Below are positions 22,995-31,590 of a stretch of DNA of 64,000 nucleotides, in pieces (positions within the stretch are counted from its first letter, which is position 1; every line of letters begins with the position of its first letter). The notes beneath the pieces are model-generated. The model had not been told where the DNA came from. It saw only the letters and a program-made list of their open reading frames with translations, and ran no database searches. A program made the translations under genes and the position numbers. The DNA comes from Leuconostoc gasicomitatum LMG 18811 (lineage in GTDB: Bacteria > Bacillota > Bacilli > Lactobacillales > Lactobacillaceae), in assembly GCF_000196855.1 (NCBI RefSeq), contig NC_014319.1:1364001-1428000 (forward strand), in the 5' to 3' direction.

Positions 22995-24377
22995 TTATGC
23001 AAATATAGCCGTCATTATTAAAATAATTATTAGTCCAGTCACTGAAATGATCGTTTCAAGCACTGTCCAAATTTGAAAAGTCTGTTTAACTGATAAATCA
23101 AAAAACTCTTTAAAAATCCAAAAGCCGGCATCATTCACATGTGAAGCAATGAGTGAACCTGCACCAATAGCTAATGCCACGAATACTGGTAATAGTGTAT
23201 TACCTGGATTAGCAGCTAAAATACCTGTCACAATACCTGCAGCTGTCATACCAGCTACCGTAGCTGATCCAACTGAAATACGTAAAATTGCTGCAACACC
23301 CCAAGCAAATAGTACAACAGCAATGGGGCTCATGGCGCCACCAGACTGGAATGTCGATGCAATTTTATCTGACAAGCCTGATGTCACCAATACACCACGC
23401 AGTGCACCGCCACCACCAACAATTAACAAAATACCAGCAACTGCTGCCATACCGGCATTCAGTGACTTGCCTACTTCAGTCATCGACTTATGTTGCCAAA
23501 TACCCATTGTAAATATTGCAAAAATCAAAGCAATCGTCATTGCAACTGCCGGATTAGCAGCAAATTCAATAATTTGATCCATCAGAGTAGGATTTTTAGG
23601 CGTCACACCACCTGTATAAATCAATTTATAAATTGTGGCAATAATCATAAATATTAACGGAAATACCGACGTTAACACAGATAGCCCAAAGTTAGGTGTT
23701 GCCTTTAAATCATATTCTTTCACAGGGCCCACTGCGGCAATTTCAGTTTTAAATTGAAATGCATCAGGCGCATACTTTTGTGCCAATTTTGTAAATAGTG
23801 GTCCTGCAACAATGGCTGTGATAACTGAGACAACTAATCCAAAAATCAGCATCATACCAATATTAGCACCCAATGCTGATGCAACTGCTGTCGGTGCTGG
23901 CTGAGGTGGCAGAAATCCTTGTGCAGATGATAGTGCGGCAGTCATCGAAACACCCAAATAAAGTAATGGTACCCCTGATTCAATCGCAACAGCGAACACA
24001 ATAGGAATTAATAATACCATTCCCACACCGAAAATCATTGAAATACCAATAATAAACGAAGCAATTAATACTGCCCACTGTAATCGCTTGACACCAAACC
24101 AATCAATCAAAGTTTTAGCAATACGATATGAACCACCGGCATCGGCAACTAGTCGCCCAATCATGCCACCAAAAATAAAGATAACAGAATTAGGTCCCAA
24201 AATATTTCCAACACCTTGTGATCCTAATACAGCATCTGGAATTTGCATAGGTTTCATCCCAAGTAGCAAAGCCAAAATAAAAGCTGTAATAATTAATGAA
24301 ACGAATGTATTTAATTTGAACTTAGCTATTAAGAGCAATAAGATCAAAATTGATACAATCAACATGACAAATTCCAT
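22995..24377 (-). CDS. gntP: Gluconate permease, GntP family
   Basis: 460 residues from the ATG at 24377, about 12 transmembrane helices. The GntP family pattern is clear: LLLIAKFKLNTFVSLIITAF, IFIFGGMIGRLVADAGGSYRIAKTLID, AALSSAQGFLPPQPAPTAVA, and a C-terminal SVGSATVAGMTAAGI with SHVNDAGFWIFKEFFDLS. It is a proton symporter for gluconate. The longer frame starts at a TTG (24425) upstream of the likely ribosome binding site and is rejected. The chosen ATG lacks a nearby Shine-Dalgarno (see leader). It follows gntK with a 75-nt gap holding its own TATAAT. Confidence 0.88.
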   Translation of the reverse strand: MEFVMLIVSILILLLLIAKFKLNTFVSLIITAFILALLLGMKPMQIPDAVLGSQGVGNILGPNSVIFIFGGMIGRLVADAGGSYRIAKTLIDWFGVKRLQWAVLIASFIIGISMIFGVGMVLLIPIVFAVAIESGVPLLYLGVSMTAALSSAQGFLPPQPAPTAVASALGANIGMMLIFGLVVSVITAIVAGPLFTKLAQKYAPDAFQFKTEIAAVGPVKEYDLKATPNFGLSVLTSVFPLIFMIIATIYKLIYTGGVTPKNPTLMDQIIEFAANPAVAMTIALIFAIFTMGIWQHKSMTEVGKSLNAGMAAVAGILLIVGGGGALRGVLVTSGLSDKIASTFQSGGAMSPIAVVLFAWGVAAILRISVGSATVAGMTAAGIVTGILAANPGNTLLPVFVALAIGAGSLIASHVNDAGFWIFKEFFDLSVKQTFQIWTVLETIISVTGLIIILIMTAIFA

Positions 24378-24388
24378 GTTATTTATAT

Positions 24389-24419
24389 AACGCGTATCCT
24401 TAACAACGCGTTTTCTCCT
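24389..24419 (-). promoter_or_regulatory. gntP leader: displaced Shine-Dalgarno plus hairpin
   Basis: Minus strand: AGGAG at 24419-24415, 2 nt, then inverted repeat AACGCG / CGCGTT (24412-24389, 12-nt loop), then 11 nt to the gntP ATG at 24377. No Shine-Dalgarno lies closer to the start. Folding the hairpin shortens the SD-start distance from 37 to about 13 nt. Alternatively, the SD serves a 7-codon TTG-started ORF (TTG at 24405) that stops 5 nt before the ATG. Confidence 0.45.
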
Positions 24420-24500
24420 AAACAATTATTTATTATAAGTCGAGATATAATGAATCAAAAATGAAAAGATTAATTGACTCATTTATTATTCCGTATTTAT

Positions 24501-26039
24501 TTACTTAGCATGTTTTCTTTGATAATTTGCAATATTCTCATATTCAGTCTGTAACTGTCGAGATAAACGAATGAAAATAGGCGCTAATTCACGATAGGCA
24601 TCAAAATTTTCAGGCATTGGTTGATAAGTATTTGAATGACCAACATACTTTTCAATTTCGTATAAGTCATCAATTTTTCCCAAAGCTTTTTGTGCCATAA
24701 TCACTGCAGCTAACGCCCCAGACTCAAACGCTTCTGGCACAGTAACAGGTTGTTCAAAAATATCAGCAAACATTTGACGCCACAATGGTGAGCGTGCGAA
24801 TCCACCAGTTGCTTGAATTGACTTGAGATCACCAACAACTTCTTCTAACGCTAAGCTAACCATATAAATATTAAATGTGATACCTTCAAGAACTGCTCGC
24901 AACATGTGTGCTCGTGTATGTGCGTGATTTAAACCAAAGAATGAGCCACGAGCGTTTGCATCCCAAATGGGTGCACGCTCGCCACCTAAATAGGGATGAA
25001 AAATCAAACCTTCAGAACCCGCAGGAACACGCGAAGCAATCTGTGTCATTAAATCGTAAGCATCCGTTCCAAGCAAAGCAGCCGTTGATTTTTCGGCATC
25101 AAACATATTGTCGCGCGCCCATCGAAAGACATCCCCACCATTGTTAACAGGACCGCCAATTACCCAATGGTCCTTATCCAAAGCATAAGTAAATGTCCGA
25201 CCTTTTGGATCAATCACCGGTTGATCTGAAACGACGCGAATAGCACCCGACGTTCCAATCGTAATTGCTGCAACACCAGGTTTAACCGCATTAACACCTA
25301 AATTAGATAAGGGGCCATCACCTGCACCATAAACAAATGGTGTACTACTTGGTAGGCCCGTAATCACAGCATACTCTGTCGCCATTTCAGTTTCATATTC
25401 ATATGGCTCAACTGGTGTTGGTAATTGTTTTTTATGCACACCAGTAACTTTTAAGGCTTGTTCGTCCCAATCAAGATTGAAAATATTAAACAAGCCAGTG
25501 CCTGAAGCCAAAGAAATATCCATTTTATTTGTACCAAACAAGCGGTGGAACAAATATTCTTTGATCCCTAAGTAATGTGCGGCACGATTATAAATATCAG
25601 GGTGTTCTGCTTGCAACCATAGTATTTTTGATAAAGGTGCCATGGGGTGAATTGGTGTCCCGGTTTTTTTATAAATTTCGTCACCAATACCCGATTCTTT
25701 TAATTTTTCTGTGTACTTTACAGCACGTGTATCAGCCCATGTAATAACACGAGTTAATGGTTGCCAATTCTCATCAAATGCTATCAATGAATGCATAGCC
25801 GATGAAAATGAGACGGCAGCAACCACATCCTCCTTCTTAAAGTGGGCTTCACGCACAATGTCATGCAAGGCATCCATTAGCGCATCAAAGATTTCATCTA
25901 AATCTTCTTCAGCCATATCTGGTAAGTCACGGTATAACGGATATGCTTTGCTAACAGTTGTCACAACTTGATTCTGATCATCAAATAAAACTGCTTTTGT
26001 CGCTGTTGTACCTAAATCGACGCCAATCATATATTCCAT
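24501..26039 (-). CDS. gntK: Gluconokinase, FGGY family
   Basis: 512 residues from MEYMIGVDLGTTATKAVLFD (ATG 26039 with AGGA 6 nt upstream); a longer frame upstream has no support. It shows the FGGY actin-like ATPase fold: N-terminal phosphate-binding GVDLGTTATKAV, AVSFSSAMHSLIA, TWADTRA, and the C-terminal ATGGFARSPLWRQMFADI adenosine motif. It phosphorylates gluconate to 6-phosphogluconate. It lies between gnd (upstream, behind a terminator) and gntP. Gluconokinase is preferred over xylulokinase because of the neighbours. Confidence 0.9.
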   Translation of the reverse strand: MEYMIGVDLGTTATKAVLFDDQNQVVTTVSKAYPLYRDLPDMAEEDLDEIFDALMDALHDIVREAHFKKEDVVAAVSFSSAMHSLIAFDENWQPLTRVITWADTRAVKYTEKLKESGIGDEIYKKTGTPIHPMAPLSKILWLQAEHPDIYNRAAHYLGIKEYLFHRLFGTNKMDISLASGTGLFNIFNLDWDEQALKVTGVHKKQLPTPVEPYEYETEMATEYAVITGLPSSTPFVYGAGDGPLSNLGVNAVKPGVAAITIGTSGAIRVVSDQPVIDPKGRTFTYALDKDHWVIGGPVNNGGDVFRWARDNMFDAEKSTAALLGTDAYDLMTQIASRVPAGSEGLIFHPYLGGERAPIWDANARGSFFGLNHAHTRAHMLRAVLEGITFNIYMVSLALEEVVGDLKSIQATGGFARSPLWRQMFADIFEQPVTVPEAFESGALAAVIMAQKALGKIDDLYEIEKYVGHSNTYQPMPENFDAYRELAPIFIRLSRQLQTEYENIANYQRKHAK

Positions 26040-26092
26040 AATTTTTCCTAACTCTTTGCTAACCGCTAAACAATATTCACTCAAAACAGAAA

Positions 26093-26113
26093 AGGCTCCC
26101 TTAGCGGGAGCCT
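26093..26113 (-). terminator. Terminator of gnd
   Basis: The minus strand reads AGGCTCCC, 5-nt loop, GGGAGCCT, then TTTCTGTTTT. It lies about 35 nt after the gnd stop and separates gnd from gntK. Confidence 0.88.
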
Positions 26114-26147
26114 CTGTTCAACTATTGAACAGCATTTATATCATTAA

Positions 26148-27056
26148 TTATTTAGAAGAATCCATTGCGTGTCCGCCAAAGCCGTTACGCAAAGCTGAAA
26201 CAACCTTACCTGTAAAGGTATCATCTTGTAATGAACGGTAACGCATTGCAAGAGACAAATAGATAACAGGTGCTGGCACGCCAAGATCTAATGATTCTTG
26301 AACAGTCCATTGACCTTCACCAGATGAGTGCATACGACCAGCAATGGCGTCTAACTTAGGATCCTTGGCAAACTGTTCTTCGGCTAATTCCATCAACCAT
26401 GAACGGATAACTGATCCGTGGTTCCACAATTTTGAAACTGCTTCATAATCATAATCAAATTGTGACGCTTCCAAAACTTCAAAGCCTTCAGCGATTGCTT
26501 GCATCATACCATATTCGATACCGTTATGAACCATCTTCAAATAATGTCCAGAACCAAGACGACCTGTATACAAGTAACCATCTTCTTCAGCAATTGATTC
26601 AAACAATGGTTCAATAATCTTCCAAGCTTGGGCATCATCGCCACCAATCATGAAATTACCACCATTACGGGCACCGCTCATACCACCAGATGTTCCAGCA
26701 TCAAAGAACTTGATCCCAGCAGCAGTTGTGCGTTTGTTTTGTTCCAAGTTATCCTTATAGTTAGAGTTACCACCATCAATAATGATGTCGCCCTTGTCCA
26801 TCTTTTCAATCAAAGTATCGATTGTTGAGTTTGTTGGGATACCTGCTGGTACCATTACCCAAACAGCCTTTGGTGAAGGTAACTTTGACAACATATCATC
26901 GATGTCTGATGCACTTTCAACTGATGATGAATAGTCGGTTGCTTCCTTAACGAAATCAGCATTCAAATCAAATGCTACAACTTCATGACCATTATCAACA
27001 GCGTTCTTAACTAAGTTCAAGCCCATCTTACCAAGGCCGATCATCGCAAACTTCAT
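26148..27056 (-). CDS. gnd: 6-phosphogluconate dehydrogenase, decarboxylating, short form
   Basis: 302 residues, the short GntZ/YqeC-type enzyme rather than the ~470-residue form. The Rossmann motif is MIGLGKMGLNLV, followed by IDGGNSNYKDN, DAGTSGGMSGARNGGNFMIGG and the catalytic lysine block SGHYLKMVHNGIEYGMM. It oxidises 6-phosphogluconate to ribulose 5-phosphate, the entry to the phosphoketolase pathway in heterofermenters. Short-form enzymes usually prefer NAD+ (family knowledge). The gene has its own terminator, and its promoter region is shared with the divergent RpiR-type regulator. Confidence 0.93.
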   Translation of the reverse strand: MKFAMIGLGKMGLNLVKNAVDNGHEVVAFDLNADFVKEATDYSSSVESASDIDDMLSKLPSPKAVWVMVPAGIPTNSTIDTLIEKMDKGDIIIDGGNSNYKDNLEQNKRTTAAGIKFFDAGTSGGMSGARNGGNFMIGGDDAQAWKIIEPLFESIAEEDGYLYTGRLGSGHYLKMVHNGIEYGMMQAIAEGFEVLEASQFDYDYEAVSKLWNHGSVIRSWLMELAEEQFAKDPKLDAIAGRMHSSGEGQWTVQESLDLGVPAPVIYLSLAMRYRSLQDDTFTGKVVSALRNGFGGHAMDSSK

Positions 27057-27120
27057 GTTTCACTTACCTCTTATTTTTTGTATTTTTGGTACATACTCAT
27101 TATATGAAAACTATTTACAT

Positions 27121-27205
27121 ATTGCAACCTATTATTGTAAATAATTTTCTAATCTTGTATACTTAGTGTATTCAAACGACATTGCAAATGGTTACTATAT
27201 TGTAA
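27121..27205. promoter_or_regulatory. Four ATTGYAA repeats between gnd and the RpiR-type gene
   Basis: ATTGCAA at 27121-27127, ATTGTAA at 27134-27140, ATTGCAA at 27181-27187 and ATTGTAA at 27199-27205. Inverted arrangements such as TTTACAT ... TTGTAAA and TTAC-N6-GTAA overlap them. They are candidate operators for the adjacent RpiR-family regulator controlling gnd and itself. The promoters on each strand were not resolved. Confidence 0.45.
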
Positions 27206-27257
27206 AAACATCGTATTTTACCCCTTTCAACTAAACTAATTTAGGAAATATTAAACT

Positions 27258-28106
27258 ATGTCACGCAACATTATAGCGCAACTTCGTGCTCAAAAAAAAC
27301 AATTCAATACAACCGAAAACAAATTAATTGATTATGTCATTCGAGAAACTAATCTTGCAGGAGAGTCAACTATTCAAGAGCTTTCTCTTGGATCCGGTGT
27401 GTCTACTGCAACTATTTCTCGTTTTGCAAAAAAAGTTGGCTTCGATTCTTTTCGTGATTTTTCTGTTGCGTTGGCAAGCACACCAGTATCAACGACATCT
27501 GACTTTTTTGGTGAAATTACTGATGAGGATGATACTGCAGCGATTGGACAAAAAGTTTTTGCTGGCGCAACTAATGCACTAAATGCGACCATTAATAATT
27601 TAACACCTGCCTTGCTAGATGATGCCAGCCATTACTTGATTCAAGCTAAACGTGTTGGTTTTTTTGGCATAGGCGGCTCGTCTATTGTAGCTTTTAATGC
27701 TTACCACAAGTTTTTACGTACGCCACTTGATGTTATAGCACATCCTGATTATGATATCCAACTGATGCAAGCAGTCAAATTAGATGCAGATGATGCTGCA
27801 GTTGTCATTTCTCACTCAGGTCGTAATAAAGATACCTTACTTATTGCTCAAAAACTAAAAGAAAACGGCGTTAAAGTGATTGCAATCACTTCTTTTGCTG
27901 ATTCACCTTTATCTAAAATAGCTGATCTAGTTTTACTCTCACTTGCTGAAGAAATCAATTTTCGAAGTGAATCTATGAGTTCTCTTATTGCTCAAATTAC
28001 TATTATTGATACTTTATTTACAATTGTCGGTTCACAATTATCTAAAAACACACAGAATGTTGTTGATACTATGCGCAATGTTATTGAAGAAACACGTTCA
28101 CACTAA
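27258..28106 (+). CDS. MurR/RpiR-family transcriptional regulator
   Basis: 282 residues. An N-terminal HTH_6 domain (about 1-77) contains STIQELSLGSGVSTATISRFAKKVGFDSFRDF. A C-terminal SIS sugar-phosphate-binding domain (about 125-255) has GFFGIGGSSIVAFNAYHKFLR and VISHSGRNKDTL. The SIS domain usually senses a phosphosugar; with gnd, gntK and gntP next door, 6-phosphogluconate is the natural guess. It is transcribed divergently from gnd. TTAGGA lies 11 nt before the start. Confidence 0.9.
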   Translation: MSRNIIAQLRAQKKQFNTTENKLIDYVIRETNLAGESTIQELSLGSGVSTATISRFAKKVGFDSFRDFSVALASTPVSTTSDFFGEITDEDDTAAIGQKVFAGATNALNATINNLTPALLDDASHYLIQAKRVGFFGIGGSSIVAFNAYHKFLRTPLDVIAHPDYDIQLMQAVKLDADDAAVVISHSGRNKDTLLIAQKLKENGVKVIAITSFADSPLSKIADLVLLSLAEEINFRSESMSSLIAQITIIDTLFTIVGSQLSKNTQNVVDTMRNVIEETRSH

Positions 28107-28138
28107 AAAAGATTGCCCAATGTGGACAATCTTTTTTT
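28105..28138. terminator. Bidirectional terminator between the regulator and udk
   Basis: AAAAAAGATTG / CAATCTTTTTT with a 12-nt loop. It serves the plus-strand regulator and the minus-strand udk, which converge here. Confidence 0.88.
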
Positions 28139-28161
28139 AGTCATGTCATGGCTATAAGCCA

Positions 28162-28797
28162 TCATTTAGCATGCTTAATCATTGCCTTGGCTTGATTTGC
28201 TAACATATCAATTGCTACTAAATTTTCGCCCCCTTCTGGGACAATAATATTTGCGTAGCGTTTCGTTGGTTCAACGAATTGATGGTACATTGGTTTAACA
28301 GTCGCCAAGTATTGTTCAATCACACCATGAACAGTGCGACCTCGCTCTTCGATATCACGTTCTAAGCGACGTAAAAACCGGATATCATCATCTGTATCAA
28401 CAAAAATTTTCATATCAAGTAAATCGCGCACACGCGCATCGTTAAATAGTAAGACCCCATCAACAATTACAACATCCGCCGGCCCAACACTTTCAACTTC
28501 TTGAGAACGTGTATACTGCTCATAATCATATATTGGTTTATTGATAGATTCATGCCGTGATAAGCGACGTAAATCCGAAACAAATAAATCTGTCTCGAAA
28601 GCATCTGGGTGATCATAGTTGGTTAATATACGTTCAGACATTGGTTTTTCAGATTGGTTTATATAATATGAATCCTGTTGCAACAAAATTGCAGAAGAAC
28701 CATCCGCTGTTAAACGGCGCACTAGTTCACGACTAACCGTTGTCTTGCCCGAACCAGATCCACCTGTAATACCAATCACTAATGGTTTTTGAACCAT
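28162..28797 (-). CDS. udk: Uridine kinase
   Basis: 211 residues, P-loop kinase. Walker A is GITGGSGSGKTTVS, followed by LQQDSYYINQSEKPMSER, NYDHPDAFETDL, VIVDGVLLFND and RRLERDIEERGRTVHGVIEQY. It phosphorylates uridine and cytidine in pyrimidine salvage. The start overlaps the alsD stop by one nucleotide (TAATG), so the two are co-transcribed although functionally unrelated. Confidence 0.94.
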   Translation of the reverse strand: MVQKPLVIGITGGSGSGKTTVSRELVRRLTADGSSAILLQQDSYYINQSEKPMSERILTNYDHPDAFETDLFVSDLRRLSRHESINKPIYDYEQYTRSQEVESVGPADVVIVDGVLLFNDARVRDLLDMKIFVDTDDDIRFLRRLERDIEERGRTVHGVIEQYLATVKPMYHQFVEPTKRYANIIVPEGGENLVAIDMLANQAKAMIKHAK

Positions 28798-29510
28798 TAT
28801 TGTTTTCCTCCTTCACTGGCTTCAATCCCAGCATGTAAACCATCTATGTCAAGTGACATGCCTCGAAAGCCCGTATTTTCAATTGGAAAATGCTGCACAA
28901 ATTCGTCAAATATTTGTAAGGTACCACTCACATTGATTGCCGAAAAATCCAAAACATGTCCCGCAAAAGATTTATCATCGGACAAAAAATGTAAATGCCA
29001 GCCAGCTGCTGTTGGTCCATTAAATATTTCAGGTGCATAATAACCCATTAAAGTACCTGATATATCTGCCACCTCAAATTCTGGTTGATTTGTGGCAACT
29101 TCTAATAGGTTTGGAAATGGTGGTACTTGTTGTGGCGCAATGCGAACGTGCATCCGCGAAAAATCAGCATGAAATTTAACTGATGAAAAAATATTTTGTA
29201 ATTGTGCTGATTTTAATTTATCACTCAGTGTTTCAAAATCAACCTGATCAAAGGGTAAAGTTTGGGTTGGCTTATAAAAATGAATTGATGCAAATGGTAA
29301 TAACGTGTCTAAGTCTGTAATATGATTAACTTGGCCATCACTTTGTGCCTGATAAACTTGACCTTCTAAAATAATTACTTCGCCATTGAGTCCAGTCAGT
29401 GTACCCATACCCGTGTCACCATGTTTTAAAAGTTCACCAGCTGTTATTGTTCCCTGAAGCTGTTTACCCATAAGCATTGCTAACGTACCATGTTGATATA
29501 AACTAGTCAT
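28797..29510 (-). CDS. alsD: Alpha-acetolactate decarboxylase
   Basis: 237 residues: N-terminal SLYQHGTLAMLMGKQLQGTITAGELLKHGDTGMGTL, a conserved PFASIHFYKP and the metal-binding GWHLHFLSDDKSFAGHVLDF with its histidines. It converts alpha-acetolactate to acetoin, which limits diacetyl formation and balances branched-chain amino acid metabolism. The start is fixed by the conserved N-terminus and by an in-frame TAA two codons upstream, yet no Shine-Dalgarno lies near it; GGAGG is 36 nt upstream beyond a hairpin. Confidence 0.94.
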   Translation of the reverse strand: MTSLYQHGTLAMLMGKQLQGTITAGELLKHGDTGMGTLTGLNGEVIILEGQVYQAQSDGQVNHITDLDTLLPFASIHFYKPTQTLPFDQVDFETLSDKLKSAQLQNIFSSVKFHADFSRMHVRIAPQQVPPFPNLLEVATNQPEFEVADISGTLMGYYAPEIFNGPTAAGWHLHFLSDDKSFAGHVLDFSAINVSGTLQIFDEFVQHFPIENTGFRGMSLDIDGLHAGIEASEGGKQ

Positions 29511-29524
29511 TTTTTATTTTTTAC

Positions 29525-29551
29525 GTGTGTATCTATCTACACACTTCCTCC
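29525..29551 (-). promoter_or_regulatory. alsD leader: displaced Shine-Dalgarno plus hairpin
   Basis: Minus strand: GGAGG (29551-29547), 2 nt, hairpin GTGTGT / ACACAC (29544-29525, 8-nt loop), then 14 nt to the ATG at 29510. Upstream is a good promoter, TTTACA-17-TAGAAT. When folded, the hairpin brings the SD to about 16 nt from the start. Confidence 0.45.
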
Positions 29552-29610
29552 ATACTTATATTCTCTCTCATTCTAAGCGAATATAATCAGACTGTAAAGA
29601 CCTAGACATG

Positions 29611-31470
29611 TTATTTAATATGATTTACGTGGCTAACTTTCTCCACTAGTAAGCGCACATAGTTACGATCGCCTACTGCGCCTGGATGCACGCCATCATC
29701 AGCGAACCAGTCAGTGTGTTGTTCAGCAAGTTCGAACCAGTTAATCACATGTAGATTTGGATAATATTTTGCAGCTTCCAATAGCATTTTGTTATTTTCA
29801 TCTTGCCATGAACGGCTCTGGACAAAATTATTCATCCAATAAACTTGTCGTTTTTTACCAAAAATCTTCATTATTTGGTCTAAATCTGTCCGTTTAATGT
29901 CGCCATTTGTTCCTAATCCAATCAACATGTTTGGCGCAAGTTTCCCATTTTTAGCTAATTGCTCAATAATTTGAGGCGTCTGATAAGATTGCCGACCAAC
30001 TTCGGCATCAACTACCATATTATTGTTTACTTCTTGCAAATAAGGCGCCGCATCTAGCATAACGGAATCCCCAACTGCTTTAAATGGCAAATCTTTAAAA
30101 GCAAGATATTGTTCTGATTTTAAACCATAAGTTGACACAATATTTTTTTGATCAGTTGTCAATGTTGCCTTTTTTTGTTTTTTAGAGGTAGATGTCTGCC
30201 CTTCTTTTTCAGCCATTGCATTGCGCTTAGCCACTTCAATCTCATTCTTTTTCAATGTTTTTTGTAATTTTGTTTCTGGTAACGCAATGCCCGCACGATG
30301 ATCAATTATCCCATTTCCTAGAAACAACATATATATCAAAATAACAATGACACCACCAAAAAAGCGATTACGTGATGCTACAAACCAATGTGCGATATTT
30401 TTAAATGACTTGGTGTAACGGAAAAATTTCTCAACATATCGATAGCTCAACTCACTAATACCAAGAACTATTAATATCTCAATCATCATGTTTAAGAAAG
30501 ATGTTTTATAGTTTGGCACAAATTTTTCATAAAAAACGAATACTGGTAATTGATAAAGGTAGATACTGTAGCTGCGTTTACCAAGATAATTTAAGAATCT
30601 GTTATCAAATATTTTTGAAAACCACGAAGCTGGATGCGCAACAACTGCGATTAAAACAGTAATCACAATAGTGAACAGATACATTAAACCTTGATAAGTC
30701 CCATTTTTTTGCCCATTTAGCCACAAAAACCCACCAATCATAATTATTAATGAAATGGTTCCTGTACTATTAAGTAAATTTCGCGCTTTATTATTTACTA
30801 CTGGTCGTAATGCAGTTGATGGCCAAATAAATGCTAACGCAGATCCTAGCAAAACTGCAAATAACCGTGTATCTGTGCCATAATATACGCGATTGATTGC
30901 ATCTGGTTGATACAAAACAGCCATTAAAATCGCACTTATTCCTGAAAGAAGCAACAAAGATAGAAAAACATATGTCTTTTTAAAGCGCAACTTCAACACA
31001 CCCCACACAACAAACGGCCAAACAAAATAAAATTGTCCTTCGATTGATAATGACCACAAATGTGTAAACGGTGAAGCACCACCAAATTGCTGAAAATATG
31101 ATTGCCCATTATTAATAGCCCAAAAATTATACACATAACAAAGATTAGTAATCAATACATGTCGCAAGTTGTAAATAAGTTGTTGATCAAACAACAAAAT
31201 AATTGTAGTACTGATCAGTAACATACAAACCAAAGCCGGATAGAGACGTTTTAGTCGTCGAATATAAAATTTTATAGGTGCAATAAACTGAGTCTTGTCA
31301 TATTCTTGAATCAAAAGATCTGTGATTAAATATCCTGAGAGCACAAAAAAAAGTGGCACACCCAGCCAGCCCCCAATAATTTTAGTTGGCATCAGATGGA
31401 AGAGTATCACACCAATAACTGCAATCGCACGTAACCCATCAAAGCCTGTAATGTAACGTCTTTTTCCCAT
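29611..31470 (-). CDS. OatA-like acyltransferase (acyltransferase 3 plus SGNH domain)
   Basis: 619 residues. An N-terminal acyltransferase-3 membrane domain (about ten helices, residues 5-395) begins KRRYITGFDGLRAIAVIGVILFHL, with FVLSGYLITDLL and HLWSLSIEGQFYFVWP. A C-terminal extracellular SGNH/GDSL domain (about 450-619) has VGDSVMLDAAP for the catalytic Ser and ADDGVHPG for Asp/His. This architecture is that of peptidoglycan O-acetyltransferase OatA, which acetylates MurNAc and gives lysozyme resistance. Teichoic-acid or exopolysaccharide substrates cannot be excluded. Confidence 0.85.
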   Translation of the reverse strand: MGKRRYITGFDGLRAIAVIGVILFHLMPTKIIGGWLGVPLFFVLSGYLITDLLIQEYDKTQFIAPIKFYIRRLKRLYPALVCMLLISTTIILLFDQQLIYNLRHVLITNLCYVYNFWAINNGQSYFQQFGGASPFTHLWSLSIEGQFYFVWPFVVWGVLKLRFKKTYVFLSLLLLSGISAILMAVLYQPDAINRVYYGTDTRLFAVLLGSALAFIWPSTALRPVVNNKARNLLNSTGTISLIIMIGGFLWLNGQKNGTYQGLMYLFTIVITVLIAVVAHPASWFSKIFDNRFLNYLGKRSYSIYLYQLPVFVFYEKFVPNYKTSFLNMMIEILIVLGISELSYRYVEKFFRYTKSFKNIAHWFVASRNRFFGGVIVILIYMLFLGNGIIDHRAGIALPETKLQKTLKKNEIEVAKRNAMAEKEGQTSTSKKQKKATLTTDQKNIVSTYGLKSEQYLAFKDLPFKAVGDSVMLDAAPYLQEVNNNMVVDAEVGRQSYQTPQIIEQLAKNGKLAPNMLIGLGTNGDIKRTDLDQIMKIFGKKRQVYWMNNFVQSRSWQDENNKMLLEAAKYYPNLHVINWFELAEQHTDWFADDGVHPGAVGDRNYVRLLVEKVSHVNHIK

Positions 31471-31503
31471 TTGAAAAATAAGCCTTCCCTAGTATATTTA
31501 CTC

Positions 31504-31536
31504 AAAATAAAAAGCAAACCACTTTTACCAGTTTAC
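31504..31536 (-). terminator. Terminator of ccpA
   Basis: The minus strand reads GTAAAC, loop, GTTTGC, then TTTTTATTTT. The 6-bp stem is modest but the U-tract is good. It lies between ccpA and the acyltransferase gene. Confidence 0.6.
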
Positions 31537-31590
31537 TTTTTTTACGCTTAAATGTCAATTGTTACGGTTATATTTCTCTAACGTATAATT

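Noticed and set aside
23149-23577. 142-residue plus-strand frame inside gntP
   Set aside because: Antisense to membrane helices; Ala/Pro-rich composition is an artefact of the complementary codons.
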